From Neckera pumila (taxonomy: Eukaryota; Streptophyta; Bryopsida; Hypnales; Neckeraceae): a stretch of DNA of 64,000 bases. Under the pieces are notes generated by a model that saw nothing but the letters and a program-made list of their open reading frames with translations, did not search any database and was not told the origin of the DNA. The stretch covers positions 33,542,108 through 33,606,107 of the forward strand of contig OZ018408.1 in assembly GCA_963969595.1 (NCBI GenBank). The letters run 5' to 3'. Made by a program: the position numbers and the translations under genes. Shown piece after piece: positions 1 through 13,316 of this stretch (its first letter is position 1; each line of letters opens with the position of its first letter).

Positions 1-447
1 AATAGCCAAACATGACGTTCAAATGCTCAAAGCAATGCCTTCGAATACTCAGATGTGGACTAACTGCGGGGCTATTAACTCATAGTCCGTAGTTACCAAC
101 GTCAAGACTTCCTGAAGTTGGCACGTTTCTTGGTGTCAAATTCTGTTATATTCATCTGCAGAACTCTCTAAAAACTAGCTAGGACGGGCATAGATTTTTG
201 TTTCTGAAAATTGCGAAGTTGTGCCGGTGGAATTCCGTCATTTCACGAAGTTTAACCAGTCTTGGAGTTCTACAATCTAGGATTCGTAAATTAGATCTGT
301 GATTGGAGAGGTGTGTCTGAAATCGCTCCAGATGGTCGGTTCCTAGTTGAGAAGCTAATCCTTTATTCGAATGAGCCAATGTTGTGGAATTAAGCCAAGA
401 GAACCAATATTACCAGGGTATTTTATAATGGTGAATTTTGGGTGCAG

Positions 448-834
448 GCTTGCGAGGCCAGGCGCCAGGACACGGAAGTCCACATCCTCGTCTGTTTGAC
501 TAAGGCAGACGAGGAGTACAGTAATTACCAAGACGAAGCTGAGATAAAGAATACCACAGCTGCTCAGCTTTTCACCGAGTCCTTCGAAAACTACAAGAGG
601 ACACTCTTGTCCGATTCGGCATCTGAGGCTGCTGGAGATGCTGATCACTTGGCGTATATAAGTGCCAACATGTATGCCTGCTGCTTCAAGCCTTCACTGC
701 AAGACGGAAATAAACAACTTGTTCGAGAGCTCATGAATGTAAATGTTAAAAACGTGGCATGGGTTAAGAAGTGGTGCGTGGACAAACTATCGACTATCAA
801 CAGTTCTAAACGTCATTCAGGCACTTTCACTTAA
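448..834 (+). CDS. Last exon of an unidentified plant gene
   Basis: An open frame follows a good acceptor (a pyrimidine-poor tract, then GGGTGCAG ending at 447) and runs about 129 codons to a TAA at 832-834. An AATAAA lies at 956-961, the right distance for a polyadenylation signal, so this looks like the 3' end of a gene whose other exons lie off the window or in the first 440 bases. The peptide is hydrophilic, begins ACEARRQDTEVHILV, and has a Cys-Cys pair (YACCF) and a KKWC near its end. I do not recognise the family and give no function. It lies tail to tail with the glycerol-3-phosphate dehydrogenase gene. A chance ORF is possible but less likely given the splice and polyA context. Confidence 0.45.
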   Translation, partial: ACEARRQDTEVHILVCLTKADEEYSNYQDEAEIKNTTAAQLFTESFENYKRTLLSDSASEAAGDADHLAYISANMYACCFKPSLQDGNKQLVRELMNVNVKNVAWVKKWCVDKLSTINSSKRHSGTFT

Positions 835-955
835 GGCAATTGGAATTTTAACCCGCTCGAGACAATGCGGTCTGTATCATCCTCCCATACTTTCAACATG
901 CATGTATTGTACGTTGCAGCGATTCTGTGCAACTTTGAAATGAGTTCGCTGCCCT

Positions 956-961
956 AATAAA
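956..961 (+). terminator. AATAAA polyadenylation signal
   Basis: The canonical hexamer sits 122 bases after the stop codon of the upstream exon. It is the best candidate 3' end for that gene. Confidence 0.45.
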
Positions 962-1672
962 ATGGGATGGTCTAGCTACTCTTCGTTCGATGTTGTAGAT
1001 TGTGTTTAGTCATTAGTGCATTGAAGCAGAACGTGGAGTTGGGCAGGCTGGGTCATTCACAGGTTCATCCGTGGTCAGGATCGAGTATATACTTAATAGC
1101 TTTGGTTCGTGTTTCCGAATTGATTGTAGGTACGTCAGATGCTTTTTCTTGTATAATAATCGAAGAGTAAAACGTCTATAGCAATAATGCTGCTGGTTGT
1201 GTACCCATGTTCCTATTGTAAGTAATGCGGTGATGTGTTAATGGCAATACTGTAAATTATGGAAGTTACGGGTCGTTCTCTTGAAGGTCTCTGATTCTGT
1301 GTTAGCTGAACATTGACAACAATCTGAGCCGGTTTGAGAACTGGGCGTCTGCCGAGTCATAAGAATCTGTGGAAGTGCGTTGCCTACGGTAGCTTGGCAT
1401 GCTGCGTTTGACCGAGCTAATCTGAAATTGCGGGTGACCCCTGTTTACAGCCACATCACCACGCTAATCGCCTTGCAGCCTTCGAATGGCAATCTTTAAT
1501 TTCCTCCTGCACGTGGGGAAAGCTCAAAATTCCATAAAGAAATTCATTAAGAAGCAATAGTTCATTAGAAATAAATGATTTCAACTGGCCAATCCACTAG
1601 AAGAAACTTGCACCTGTCAAATTCACCAACAAATGCTAATAACGTCACTTTCATTCAATTGGCGATGTTCCA
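962..1672. other. Intergenic spacer between convergent genes
   Basis: This stretch separates the 3' ends of the unidentified + gene and the minus-strand dehydrogenase gene. I see no ORF, repeat or RNA gene in it; it probably holds both 3' untranslated regions. Confidence 0.4.
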
Positions 1673-4600
1673 TCACTTGGGCGGCCTGAAACCTAAATCT
1701 ATACCAGTCCTAGTTTGTGGCCTGAAATGAGACCTTTGTGAAGATATATCCACCTTATTGATACACTGGGATTTGGGAGCTGAGCTTGCGAGCTTTTTGG
1801 TGTACTCGACAGTGGCAGATGGAGGCAGGTGGTTGGTAGCAATCTTGTGTACAGTTGCAAACAGTGGGAACTTTTCCTCCCAGCCCGTGCCTTCAACACT
1901 AGGAATACTTCGGCAGCAGTTAATACACCCTGTAAAACAGAGACACCCGACATCACGTTAAGATCAAGCGCGGTGATGTTCCTACATTTTCAAATGTTTC
2001 TGAGATATATTAGGCCATTACAAGAGCATTACGGGATCAACATTACTCACTAGCGGTTCAAAGTGCAGTATTTGCATTCCGCAGTAAGAGGTAATTTTGA
2101 AAATAAAACTTTAAATATACCCAGTCCTGAGCGCTAGTGTTTTTTATGAGAATTGGGGGTTCCAATAAAAAGAAGATAGAAATCTTGCAGCTGAAATCTT
2201 TCACTCTGAAACCCTTATTGTAGTGCCACAAGTAGTTGGAATGAGAGCAAACCGATTCGCCTAATTTACAATTCTTGAAATATTGAATAAGAGCCTACTT
2301 GAAGTTTTTGACCTCCCAGTAACTCTGCCTCAAGCTCGACAAAAGACCTGGTAATATCGCCATGAAATAGCTCATAAGAATGAAAACTTCCTCAATAAAG
2401 AACAAAGAAGATTCAAAAATTGCTTTTAAAAATGCACTAGAAGAAAGTCACCCTCTGAAACCTTATGAGTGTATCGGCTCTTTGGAAAATAGGTGGTCAA
2501 ATACTTGGGAACTGAATGGACTTCAAGGACCACATCTACAAAGTTTTCTCCTAGTGGATATTATTGTGAAGTTAATATGCTCAGAACTGAGAGTATTGCT
2601 TGTTCGCTCACCTCTTTCCACCGCTTCGTGCAAATGCCTCGGCAACTTTCCTGTTGCGCCCCCCAACTGCAAAAATATTTGGAAAAACAAAAGTACCCTG
2701 GTCATTTACTTCATGATTCGTAGTGTGATTTCAACTAGTTAACATTAACAACTGCAACATTTGCAAAATGTGTAAGGTAACTACCATGGCACGGGGCCAT
2801 CAATGGCCTGATAAGCACATTTCTATGTGTCTCTCAAATGATCCGCCTGAAGAGCGTGTCATTTCTGAGAACCTTGTCTTTATGATTCTAGAGAGGTCTC
2901 CCAATGGTCACAATGCTAATATGTATCACGGGGAGGCCTTCATGTTATCACTATGACCATAATGAGATGGTCTCTCCATGTCATAAGGAAGGTTCTTTGA
3001 AGATGAAGTTAACAATTTATTGAAACAGTCTAAGATTACGAAAACTTTGTCACTGGTATGCACATTGTTATTCGAGAAGTGGTCGAGAAAATTACAGCAA
3101 GTGGTGATGAGGTCTGCTACGCCACAACTCTCAAAGAAGGTGGCATCACTAACAGTCGGAAAGAGCAGCTTCGAAAAACAGATCATCTCGTTTAGTCCGA
3201 TCCGAATAATAGCAGCCTGCACAGTGCAACAGATACTGCAAATAACGGGCGACGACAAAGAATGCAAGAATAACGAGTGCAAAATAGGCAGGACATTTCT
3301 GAAGATATAGCAAATTGATTAACGGAAAAGATTGAGAAAATAGACCTTGCTGTTGTTGCCCATCCCCAAGCCGTCCACAAATCCTGGGAAACGCGATAGT
3401 GCTCATTATAAGGAGTTGAAATACTAATAGAGTGACGTATAAATAGGGTATTCAGAAAATTTAGACATTTCTCGCATTTAGAAACCAACAGTTGAATAGG
3501 ATAATCATGAGGAGACTTCCACATTTATTTCATTAAACCATTTTGAAAGCTCAAGGACTAACTATTTTAAATAGTAACATAAACACCTTGCAAGCAGCTA
3601 ATCATAGGGAGGTTTCCCCATGAGTTGCATCATGCTTATATTGCATCAAAAAAATCTTGGAATAGTCTAATTTACCAAAAACCGTAATATTTGTGAAAGA
3701 TTCATAATCCTCATAATTATGCTATGGAAGGGAGTTCATTTATCAGGACGAAACACTCCAGCATTCAATGGGACTTGATTACCTGCGGCAATTGCCACCA
3801 CGTTTTTCAGTGTACCACAGAGTTCAACTCCTTCAACATCATGTACCTACAAAAGCAATATGATATACGCTTCATCAAGTCAACTCATGAAGAAGTATCT
3901 CTTTCGGCAATGTGATCAAATTGAGTCGTTACATCTGGCCTAGTACGAAATCTGCAGAAGCCCTGACCAAGTCCACTCACAAACCAGGGACAAGCACAAT
4001 GCAGACTCCATCAAGATGACGACTGTAGATTGTCCCTAGATTGAACAGTGATTGGGAACTTACAGCTGCAACGTGGAAATATGGAGTGCCAAAAACTTGA
4101 ACCCAAGATCTTGCTGTTCTTGTGTCTGATCGGAAACCAACAGTTGCTTCACTGAACTGTTCCATGGCCACCTGAATGTATGCTTGAAATGTAAGTGACG
4201 AGAGCTGATGGACTCACAACATCAATTCATTTGCCAAATATCCAGAGTCCTTGGTGATACGACAACCAGCTAAAACGGAATAAGCGGACGCTCTTTTTTT
4301 ACAATTTCAAGAGTCCGCCTGGAGTTGATGAAGGAGAATAACAGTGCCAACATCGACACTTCCGCCAACAGTATTGGCTAAGGTATATACCTCATTCGCA
4401 ATATTTGCCCCCATAAGTACCGAACAGTCAACACCGAGATGCTCCGTTATTAGGCTCGACAGCATAACTGGGCCCTCTGCTTTCACCTTTAATACCATAC
4501 ATGAAAATAGGATATCAAAATACACTACCGACCCTCTGGTTGTCATTTCCAGACGAAAGAGTACCACTCATAATGAAGACCAAACCTGGATTCGATCTAG

Positions 4601-6356
4601 TTCAACACACGTGCTACGAAAATGGCCATTTCCATTGTAACAACCTCACGACGTCAAAGATATTTGAGAAAATAACTATCTTTGCAACACTGCAAAATAA
4701 ACAACATATCTCATAAAACTCAACATGAATCTCAACCATGAATGAATAAAAGACAAAACCATAACGAACTGTCGAAAAGAGGGAAGTCTTCACAGACCTC
4801 CATTCCTTTTATGAGGGATATAGCCTTGGCATTAGAATTCACTTTGCCCTTCAGCTGCTTGCAAATGGATTCGACAAATTGATGGGGTGTACAGAACACA
4901 AGCATAGTTGCATCCTTCACTGATCTCCCCTCGCAAAATGTATCCACATTACTCGCAGATCCCTGCAACAAGGCTTCCTTTGGAAATCTGATGCACATGA
5001 GGCAATAACTGATAAGAGCGACAGATTGCAAGGCTATCTTCCAAGGTTCCTTCCTTTCAAACGTCAATCAAGGTAAAGTGCAGATAAAACTGAAAATCTA
5101 GTCACAAGTGAAGGCGTATTTGCCACTCCATTAGTTTAAGGTTTCTCCCAGATATTGTCTCTTTCAAGCATCCATTAAAATGAAGTTGAGATAAAACTCT
5201 ACTTCGAGGAATAAGCGCAGGCATGTTTAAAGAATTTACCTTGTTGGTTCTACACTCGACAAATCTACATTGACAAAGAGACAAAATACAAAGGATGCAA
5301 GGGTATATATGGGCAGCTTCTGCTTAAGTAGAAAAGAGAAAGATTGTGAAACGAAAACCAGAACTACCAGTATTCTCGAGACTTGAATCCGCAATGACAT
5401 TCCAACCGAGGGTCACATTTGGCAGATACTTCACGTTCTCCTGTCCTTCATGAAACAGAGGTCAAAACATGACTCATCAGAAGTCGGACACAGGACCCAA
5501 GATGAAGCTCTAAAGGACCAACTCCGACCTTATATTTTACTTTGCAGTTTTGAGTAGGAACTTACTTTCCTTACTCAAATTCTATTTATTATTTGACACA
5601 AAGCATGCAATATTCCTCACTACTATAAACTTCAGCCCCATCCGAGTTATAGAATTATCACAATAGGATCAATCCAGTAGGTCATTTTTATTATACCATG
5701 AATCCTTGATCCTTGAGAGGTCAATATAATTGCGTAGTTTTCGTGAGGAAGAAAGAGAACAAAATTTTGGGGGATCTCTGAAAAGGACTGTTCAAAAGGT
5801 TTATGACACTAACATTCTTCTTGTTGATGACGTCGGTTAGCTTCTCTCCACTTGCCAAAGTCTCCCCAAAACCCATATCCGTACTTCATCTGTCCAGTCC
5901 ATACACTCAACCCTCTGTGATGACACTGCTTGCACACTTGTTCAGATTTGAAACGTCGAAGTTGTCGATTCAAATGGGTACACAATTAATATTGGGATAT
6001 ATTCTTAGTATTCACATGGCAGAGAATGCACAATTATAGAGTGGCATCAGAGAGCTTGGGTGTACTAGAATCACGCAAAATGTCATACGAACTGCGCTAA
6101 TGCACAATGCAACCAGCCTGCATAGCATGAAAGCATGATTGTAATCTGGCAATGATCACCACCAACTTGGCTGCGACACTGCCCCAATTCCCACTCCCAA
6201 TGACGGAAATCTTTTCCTTTTGTGCATGATCCCCTCCATCGCCATGACCATTAGTACATGGCATTGCCCACGCTGACATACGAGGACACTCATCGCTGAC
6301 ATAGCGAGCACTCGGGAATACTGCTTCTAGCCCTGCAAGCAATTTATCCCAAGCTC
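1673..6356 (-). CDS. Glycerol-3-phosphate dehydrogenase (NAD+), cytosolic type, multi-exon; last exon frame-broken
   Basis: It interconverts dihydroxyacetone phosphate and glycerol 3-phosphate with NAD(H) and feeds glycerolipid synthesis and redox shuttling. Minus-strand exons join in frame as follows: 6356-6163 (Rossmann motif [12 protein letters not shown]), a poorly resolved exon near 5.95-6.0 kb, 5889-5814 (DEVRIWV), 5440-5368 (ENVKYLPN), 4919-4798 ([19 protein letters not shown]), 4486-4391 ([11 protein letters not shown]), 4171-4064 ([10 protein letters not shown]), 3846-3783 ([20 protein letters not shown]), 3383-3346 ([10 protein letters not shown]), 3216-3096 ([14 protein letters not shown]), 2666-2612 ([12 protein letters not shown]), 2347-2299 (GGQKLQ) and 1929-1673. 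These follow plant cytosolic GPDH order. The start codon is unclear because an acceptor at 6357 implies an upstream exon. In the last exon the family frame is lost near 1890, where the expected [10 protein letters not shown] part is one base out. Either a sequencing error in a G run or a recent null allele would explain it. Confidence 0.88.
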
Positions 6357-7127
6357 CTGTCAAGTCACCATTCCATCATTTCGAGTCTACGAAACTCAAA
6401 TATCTGGTGCTAAGCAAGAGCTCCCCGAAACGAATTAAATGAAGTAGCATTCGAGAGTACCCACGTACGCAGATTGCACCTGTCCCTGGAGCACAAAAAG
6501 AAGCAAAACATTGAAGAACTAGCTAACTTTGAAGCAATTCATTCCATTGCGAGACTATCAGGTGAGCTGACATGCAAACATGCCGACAAAGAGAGTTACT
6601 GCCAGCTTCCAGTACCTCGATTCTTTTTCAAATAACCAATCACTCGAGTTCTTTTTGGCACTGGATTTTGAAGCGAATTTCCAGCAAACCATCAAGAAAT
6701 CTGAAAAGCGGACCATTTGCAGGCAGAAGCTGCATTCTTGAAAAATTCTACAAAAGGACTTTCTAACTCAAATCGGTACCTCGATTCAAAATCCAGATAC
6801 TGGAAGCCGGCGCTAATGCTCTAAAGACTGAACAAAAGGAAATAAGTGATTCTAACATGAGCGACACTTGCCTTCGCAAACAGAGCATGTTCACGACAGG
6901 AATATGGATTCCTTTTCTTAACTCCAAGGGATTTCAGACAGAATGTGATGGCAAACATTGAAGACAACGGATTGCATACCCTAAAAGCCAAAGAAACAAG
7001 ATCCTACCCCTACTTCCAAGCAGGCGTTGCAGTATTTCAATGTAACATTCCGTCGAGCTAACACAGTAGTACCCATAGTGTCCACTCCTAGAGTCCTCAA
7101 TGAATTTACCACAAGTGCCTTTCATAC

Positions 7128-7260
7128 CTGCTGCACCTACAACAGACTGGGGCACCCTGAATCCTCTCCTCACAGATCGGAGTTCACGCTCAATTCCATG
7201 TCCGACCACGCCACTGCGCTTGAGGTACTGCGCCAAAATGGAACCAGATGGCAGCCTCAT
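7128..7260 (-). CDS. Possible first coding exon, unidentified
   Basis: From the ATG at 7260 the minus strand encodes about 44 residues rich in Arg, Ser and Gly and poor in acidic residues (begins MRLPSGSILAQYLKRSG). The frame meets a strong donor, AG|GTATGA, close to 7128. The composition resembles an organelle-targeting presequence. It could be a short gene, or an upstream exon of the dehydrogenase transcript, but I could not follow it to a second exon. The opposite strand also has a 172-codon ORF here (7027-7545) with no recognisable content. Low confidence. Confidence 0.2.
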
Positions 7261-7545
7261 GGTGAATGGATCCGCGACAACGGTGAACAGCGAGAGAGAG
7301 CGGCACCGACATTAATTAAGAAGGTCGTCCTATTGAGCCAGAATGGCGAAGGGAAGGAAAATGCAGCAGTCAATCGGCTTCAAGCCCTCGTCATGAGCAT
7401 TTGGATCGAGAAGACGATGGATGTGTCGGAAAGGGAGTTTGAGCTGCCGCGTGAAAAGGGATTAGCCGACGGGTGTAAGAGATTTAGGATTTCGAGTTTC
7501 CGTTCAAAGTGTGCTTTCTTTCAGGAGCAGCTTGATGTAACTTAG

Positions 7546-7954
7546 AAGGAAGCATGTTCGTTTTAGGAGTGTATTTGATTTGAGCTCATGTGGTTGGCGT
7601 GCGGGTGGCACGAGAATGGTGATTTGCCCTGCTGCGATGATGATTTTGTGATGTTGGAAGATTTAGAGTCTTCGATAATGTTTTCAGCTAAAAGTGGCAG
7701 CAACTGTGAGCATATTTTTTGGCGATTCAGGAGTTGAGCCGGACGTATCAGACAATTTGGCTGAGGAGCTTATGACAGAAATTTCTGGTAAATTTTTCTC
7801 GAATGGTTTAGCTGTACTACAAAAAGAACAGATCCTTTCGGAATATAAAATTTGCTTGTTAAAATGATGAATGCTTCATTCCACGTCAGCTACAAAATGA
7901 AAGCTGGCACGGGGTACACGTATCTAACGTCATGTAACGAGACTACTGAAGTCT
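7546..7954. other. Intergenic spacer, nothing recognised
   Basis: AT-rich sequence downstream of the NmrA-like gene's 3' end. I see no gene or clear repeat. Confidence 0.4.
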
Positions 7955-8012
7955 TTATTTATAAGGTCTAGTTTCTAGTTCGAACAAGATCGGTTGCACA
8001 GCACCGATCGAT

Positions 8013-10191
8013 CTACAAGAAAGCGTCCTTATGCTGAGCGAGGAATTCATCGAGCGTGATGCCTTTGCGGCCCAACACATGCTCCAAGTCCGGCCCAGCT
8101 TGACTGAAAGTACCATTGCGCTTGAAGGTGTCGAGCTCCACCAGCACATCAGCTGTTTCATCTGCCTCCGCTTCACTGCCAGGGTGAAAACTCTTGATCA
8201 TCTTCTTGTGCTCTTCCGGCGTCAGGTTCACATGCGTCACCTTCTTCCCAATTGCTTTGCTGATCTTCTCCGCCAGCAGAGACTCCGTGACCGCCTCCTC
8301 TTCAAGATTGTACACCTTGAAAAGTCAAGCATGATTTCACACAAAGTTATTGCCCGTCACACATCAAAATGCCTCCTATGATTCTAAAACCACGAAAAGA
8401 ATTGATAATTTGAAAGACTGGTACCGGTAATATATAGAAAAGCAGATTGATATCTTTTCAAGGAACACATCACAGAACATGAAGGTAACATTCAATAGTA
8501 GTTGGGATAGTGCCCCCTTCTTCACTCTAGAATGTTTTTATCCAAGGATGTCGTGACAGGACTAGAAATACTTTTCAACATTGTATACTTCTGCTGTGAC
8601 TTTGAGGATCTTCACAAGGAATGCAGATTTTACAATGAACAATTCCAAAGGTGCTAATTATGCTATATATGAATGTGTATCTTTTGAGGGCATATCAAAA
8701 TAAAAAATTTTGCACTTGTGAAAATTCACCACTGCTACCTTGTTGGCATGCTTCTCTGGATGCGTCATCGCCGCCGCAGCCACTGCAGCGATATCTGCCA
8801 CCGCCACGCTCGTCCACACGCCATCTCCGGCGCTGCTCCTGAACTGGCCAGTGTTCTTGATGGACGGGGCTAACCACATGGTTGCGTTCTCGTGGAACCA
8901 GGTGCACCTCAGAACCGTGTAGGAGATTCCGGATTCTCTCAGCGCTTGCTCATTGTCACGGTGGCTTAAGAGCTTGAGGTAGGGAACCATTTGCATGGTT
9001 TGGAGAGTCGCCCATTTGCAATGCAAGCAACAACCAAACACATGACTGGTAAGAAATGAGAATACCTTTTGGGGCATGCCGAAACTAGAAATGAGGTCTC
9101 AAAACTTTGGTCGTTACTAAGTTCTGTATAGATGCACATTCAACAACCATTCGTTTCCAATAACAGAGCTTCATTTCAGAATAATCCGCATGATTTGTGA
9201 AATCCAGTGATAAGTTTCAGATACAATTATAGAACACTTGTGAAAGATTATATCACAATTAACGATACTTCCTTTGCAGATTGAAGCGCAGTCAAGGCTC
9301 GTGATTGGTACCCTAACTTTAACCAGTACATAACTTCTTCATTCGGTATCCGAAGGACAGAGCTTCTAGTGCGTGGAATCCTCTTAGAAAACACATTTCC
9401 ATTCTAATGATATAAACCACTGGAAGTGATGAGAATGGGCACCCTACCTTACTCGTATCGGGCATCTCAGCGAGCCCCACAGTTAGGCCAGACAGGTAGA
9501 TGATGTGCTTGATGTTGCTCTCCTTGGCTGCTTGCAAGTAGTTCTGGAACAATGCCCTTTGGGCCCGGTCGCCGACGCTTGGGACGACAATGTAAGCTAT
9601 GTCGACGCCAGCGAAAGCCGAGATGGCGGATTCCAGGGTGTCGTTAAGAAGCACAGGCTCGCCTCCTTGAAAGGTGAGCAAGGGTGATACCACACAGCGT
9701 CACATGTCAAAAAAACTCAAATGAAAGGCAAAAATGGACTAGAGCATCACATGACATAATTCCCCAAGTCTGACTAAAGAATCACAAACGTTCAAATCTG
9801 CACTATCAACGGATCTAAGGGTTAGAGAATCCATAATTCATAGAACGTTTATGGACTAAGACTCTCATCTGACTACCCAGCGCGGCAGTGACAAGGTTGC
9901 TTCGAAAACTAAAATTGCCATTGTGATTGGAACCCAATACGTCGAAGACCAGCATTATTCAAACGAAGACAACACATGCCACACAAACCCTAAAGGAACT
10001 GCCCAAAACCCAGGCTGAGACCCTCGTGAAAACTCACCACTGGATGTGAGAGACGAAGCTACTTTGCTGGGAGAGCGTGTTCCTAATCGCACCGTGTACT
10101 CCCTTTCAGCTGCCTGCAACAGCAGCCTGGCCGCCTCGCTGCCATTACGGCTGGTCGCGGTAGTCACGAGAATGACAGGCTTCAAAGACAT
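8013..10191 (-). CDS. NmrA-like family NAD(P)-binding protein (302 aa, four exons)
   Basis: It is an atypical short-chain dehydrogenase of the NmrA/isoflavone-reductase-like group: a Rossmann-fold NAD(P) binder that may act as a redox sensor or reductase. Exons are 10191-10038, 9665-9448, 8972-8739 and 8315-8013. All have GT-AG borders and together give 909 bases, exactly 302 codons plus TAG. The N-terminus MSLKPVILVTTATSRNGSEA is the first beta strand and dinucleotide loop. Exon 2 has AFAGVDIAYIVVPSVGDRAQ and IKHIIYLSG, exon 3 SGISYTVLRCTWFHEN and the VAVADIAAVAAAA helix typical of the family, and exon 4 a C-terminal helix pair. It is shorter than classic isoflavone reductases and the usual second-strand Arg or Lys choice cannot be assigned safely. 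The reading frame is complete with no damage. Substrate unknown. Confidence 0.88.
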
Positions 10192-10930
10192 GATTCCAGA
10201 ATTCCAGAGTACAAACCTCAAAGGGAGTAATGATCTTCGAGCTTGTTAATATGAAGGAGAATTGATTCGGACTGAACTTCACATTCTCACTGAAAGATAG
10301 CTGGCTTATAAGATGATTGAATCCGTCACGGACAGTCGCATTGGGGATTCCAATTGGGGATGCACCAATTGTGTAGGGAAACTTACTGAGCAACTCTAGT
10401 GGCTCACTTTGCACCACATACACCGCGACGTGCACCGCAAGATGCTCCGCACAGTGAACTTGAAGCTCAAAGAGCACCTTCTCAGGGCACATGCGTGCAG
10501 GAGCGAACGAATCTCAAGCACTCTGAGATTCCAGGGCACACTTTCGACGCTTTCCACTTGGGAGTTCGCAAGAAAATAAAACCATTCTGAGTTCTTCCAT
10601 GTCTGTTGTCTGCTTCGTGAGAAACTGCTTCACTTGGGAGCGACGTTGCTTCTGACGTAAATTCCATTGTCTTCCCAAAACTGACACTTTTTGCTAAGGT
10701 AGAGGCACTAGTAGACGATCATTCAAGCAATTTTGGAGCAGATGGTGAGCAGTATGAGGTGGTGGAAATTTTTCCCATGTAGGAAGATAGGAAATATGGG
10801 GATTGCAAATTTTTCAGAATTTTATTCCCAAAATTGAAATTTCTATGAATTTTGGGAGCCAAAAAGTGCTTCACCAATAGCCGATGTCTAAAGTCCAATT
10901 CCAAGCATTCAAGAACTATTTTCCCACTCA
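10192..10930. other. Upstream region of the NmrA-like gene
   Basis: This is the presumed promoter and 5' leader of the minus-strand NmrA-like gene. I found no clear TATA box. Short ORFs on both strands are not supported by splice or protein signals. Confidence 0.35.
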
Positions 10931-13312
10931 CTGCTTCTTACTTTCTTGTTCACTACTTTGGGCCACATGTGTCATAACCTTATCAATCCAATGTTAAAAA
11001 GGACAAAAGAAAAGCATTCCAAGCTTGAGTTCCAGCCTAAGGTTGGAATTAGCGCATCCTACAAGTTGGGTATTGGTAATTGGGGCCTTTACCTTACTGT
11101 GCCTACAATAGTTACTATTGTTACACTTGTCAAATTTTCATATCTTCTTAGTGGCAAGTGAAAAGAGGTTCCAATGCACCAAAGAACGCAACATTTGCAT
11201 GCCTTATGCAAAAGTTATGAAAGGTCAAAGTTTTTTGGTAGATGTACGTTCTAAAATAGTTTTTTGAACATAGGCACATATTGATATTGGCAATGTATAC
11301 AGAGTGACGATGGTAGTTTTAGGCAAAGTATAATTTGGGGTGTATCCACCATATAGCCATGATTGTAAGGAAATGTTGGAGAGTGCTACTCTGGTGTACT
11401 GTACACAAATGACTCAAGATACTCATCATATTGAGTATTTTGTTTCATTTTGGGGGGGAGTTTAGAAAGTGATCTTCAATGAATGGAATAATGAAGTTGT
11501 TTATATACATAGACATGAATAAACTATGCAAAATGCAAATGAAAACTTATATATTCATCCAAATTAGGTTCATTCATCAAGAAGGAGCAATAAATTATCA
11601 AAAAAGGAGAGAACAATATTGTTCCAAGATTTTGTAGCAAATTAGCAATTTATCAATTGAGATCAGTGGAAAGCAATACCAAATATACTTTGATATTATT
11701 TTATTTCTCTAAACTCCTATGAGTAAATTCCAAGTCTACAAGTCCAGTTTAGGGCTATCTATTGATTGAATGTGTGGCAATTGCATCATTACCATTATTC
11801 CCTAGAATAGGTGTTATTTTTGACATTTTTTAAAAACCTTTTTCAACTCAAATTTTGGTACTAAAGTGTTGAAAACTCAGTAGCATGAAACTCGCAACAT
11901 TTTGACATTATTTTCAATACCAAATTTATAATTGAATACAATGATTTCTCTTTTTGAACAATAATTGTAATATTTGTTTATTATTGAAGACATAAAATTA
12001 TTATTGAATAAAATCCAAGCAGTTGTTGAAGAATAAAGCTCATGATTCGGCTACTAATCACATGCCACCTTGCACTCTCAATTGAATGAACAATTGTTCA
12101 TTCTTTTGGATGAACTTCATTAGTACTTTGATGGCGTATTTCGTTAAAACGGTGGTATTCCTTTAAAATGGCGGGAAAGCTGGTTTAGGAGGCCTGCAGA
12201 AACCTAGTGGAAAGATGACCACAAGGTAGGAAAATGAATGTTATAGCGTGGTGATTCGGGCTTCTGAGGGGCAACATAGACACATGTATGAGTTCAACAT
12301 AGCATTAACCATTTTGTCTAAGGGCTCAATGTGGGATAAAGGAGCGCTATGTGGGACATTTATGCCCCACGTGGTGGAAATTTGAGCTTCATTAAATGTC
12401 ATGGGAGGAATTCAATTTGGTAGTTGCATAGCTGGAGTGTTGCTTTGTACGTATAGGTCAGTTTTGTAAGTAACTTCACAAAATTTGGAAAATGCCGAGC
12501 ATTTTTAAAATTCTTCAATTATTCTTGAAAATCAGAAAAATGTGATTCATAACAATTAAGAACATCAAAAAATAAGTTGTCAAAAATCCTTGGAAAAGAG
12601 GGAAGGGGGAAATGCATGAATAGACAAATTCAATCCAAAACTAGGAATGTCTAAAAAAAGCCTCAATGCTGAAATTGAAAAAATCCAAATCTGGCTATTG
12701 AGTTGTCAAACTATAGAAAGAAAACTATTTTCAGGTAATTGCCAAAATTGACCTATGTGTACGATAGTGCGTCTTGTGCCGTTGCCCTTGTTGAAATGAA
12801 AAAAGTAATTTCTACTTCTTCAATTTAAAATTAACTTTGAAATTCAATAAGATTTAAACATGGATCCTAAATCCATGAAAGAGAGCACAAACGCCTTTGC
12901 TTGTTGACAGTTTCTTGATAGTAGTACCAAACATGCAAACCAGGTATGCAACACGGTCCAAGAAATTTGAAGCTAACAAACAGAGCAAACAAAAGACCAC
13001 AAAACAGTCAACAATCTATGCATGGATTGGTGTGCCCTGTATTGTTGGCCCTTTGAAAATGAAAGAAGACAATTAATGATTTTCCAAGACTCAAGAATAA
13101 CTTTAGAAACCTGTAGGGTTTGTTGTGCCATCAAAATAGCTCAAATATAAAAAAATTATAATTTTTCAATTGGTGCCTGGTAGATATACGTCTAAAACTC
13201 CAAGGGAAGGATTTAGTCCCTTAGATGGTAGCAATGAAAAGATCATAATGGTCAAACTGTTAAATCTTTGAAAACTAGAAGGCCACATTCTGGACTACGG
13301 GGCACTCACAAA
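10931..13312. other. AT-rich gene-free stretch
   Basis: About 2.4 kb of AT-rich sequence without a supportable ORF. Phrases such as long T and A runs and TTTTTGAA motifs recur. It is probably decayed transposable-element sequence, but no family could be named. Confidence 0.35.
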
Positions 13313-13316
13313 TTAA

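Noticed and set aside
7027..7545. 172-codon + strand ORF
   Set aside because: No recognisable motif, no polyA or splice support, and it overlaps a minus-strand exon candidate; probably a chance ORF in GC-richer upstream DNA.
8031..8381. 116-codon + strand ORF over the NmrA-like last exon
   Set aside because: It is the antisense shadow of a verified exon of the NmrA-like gene.
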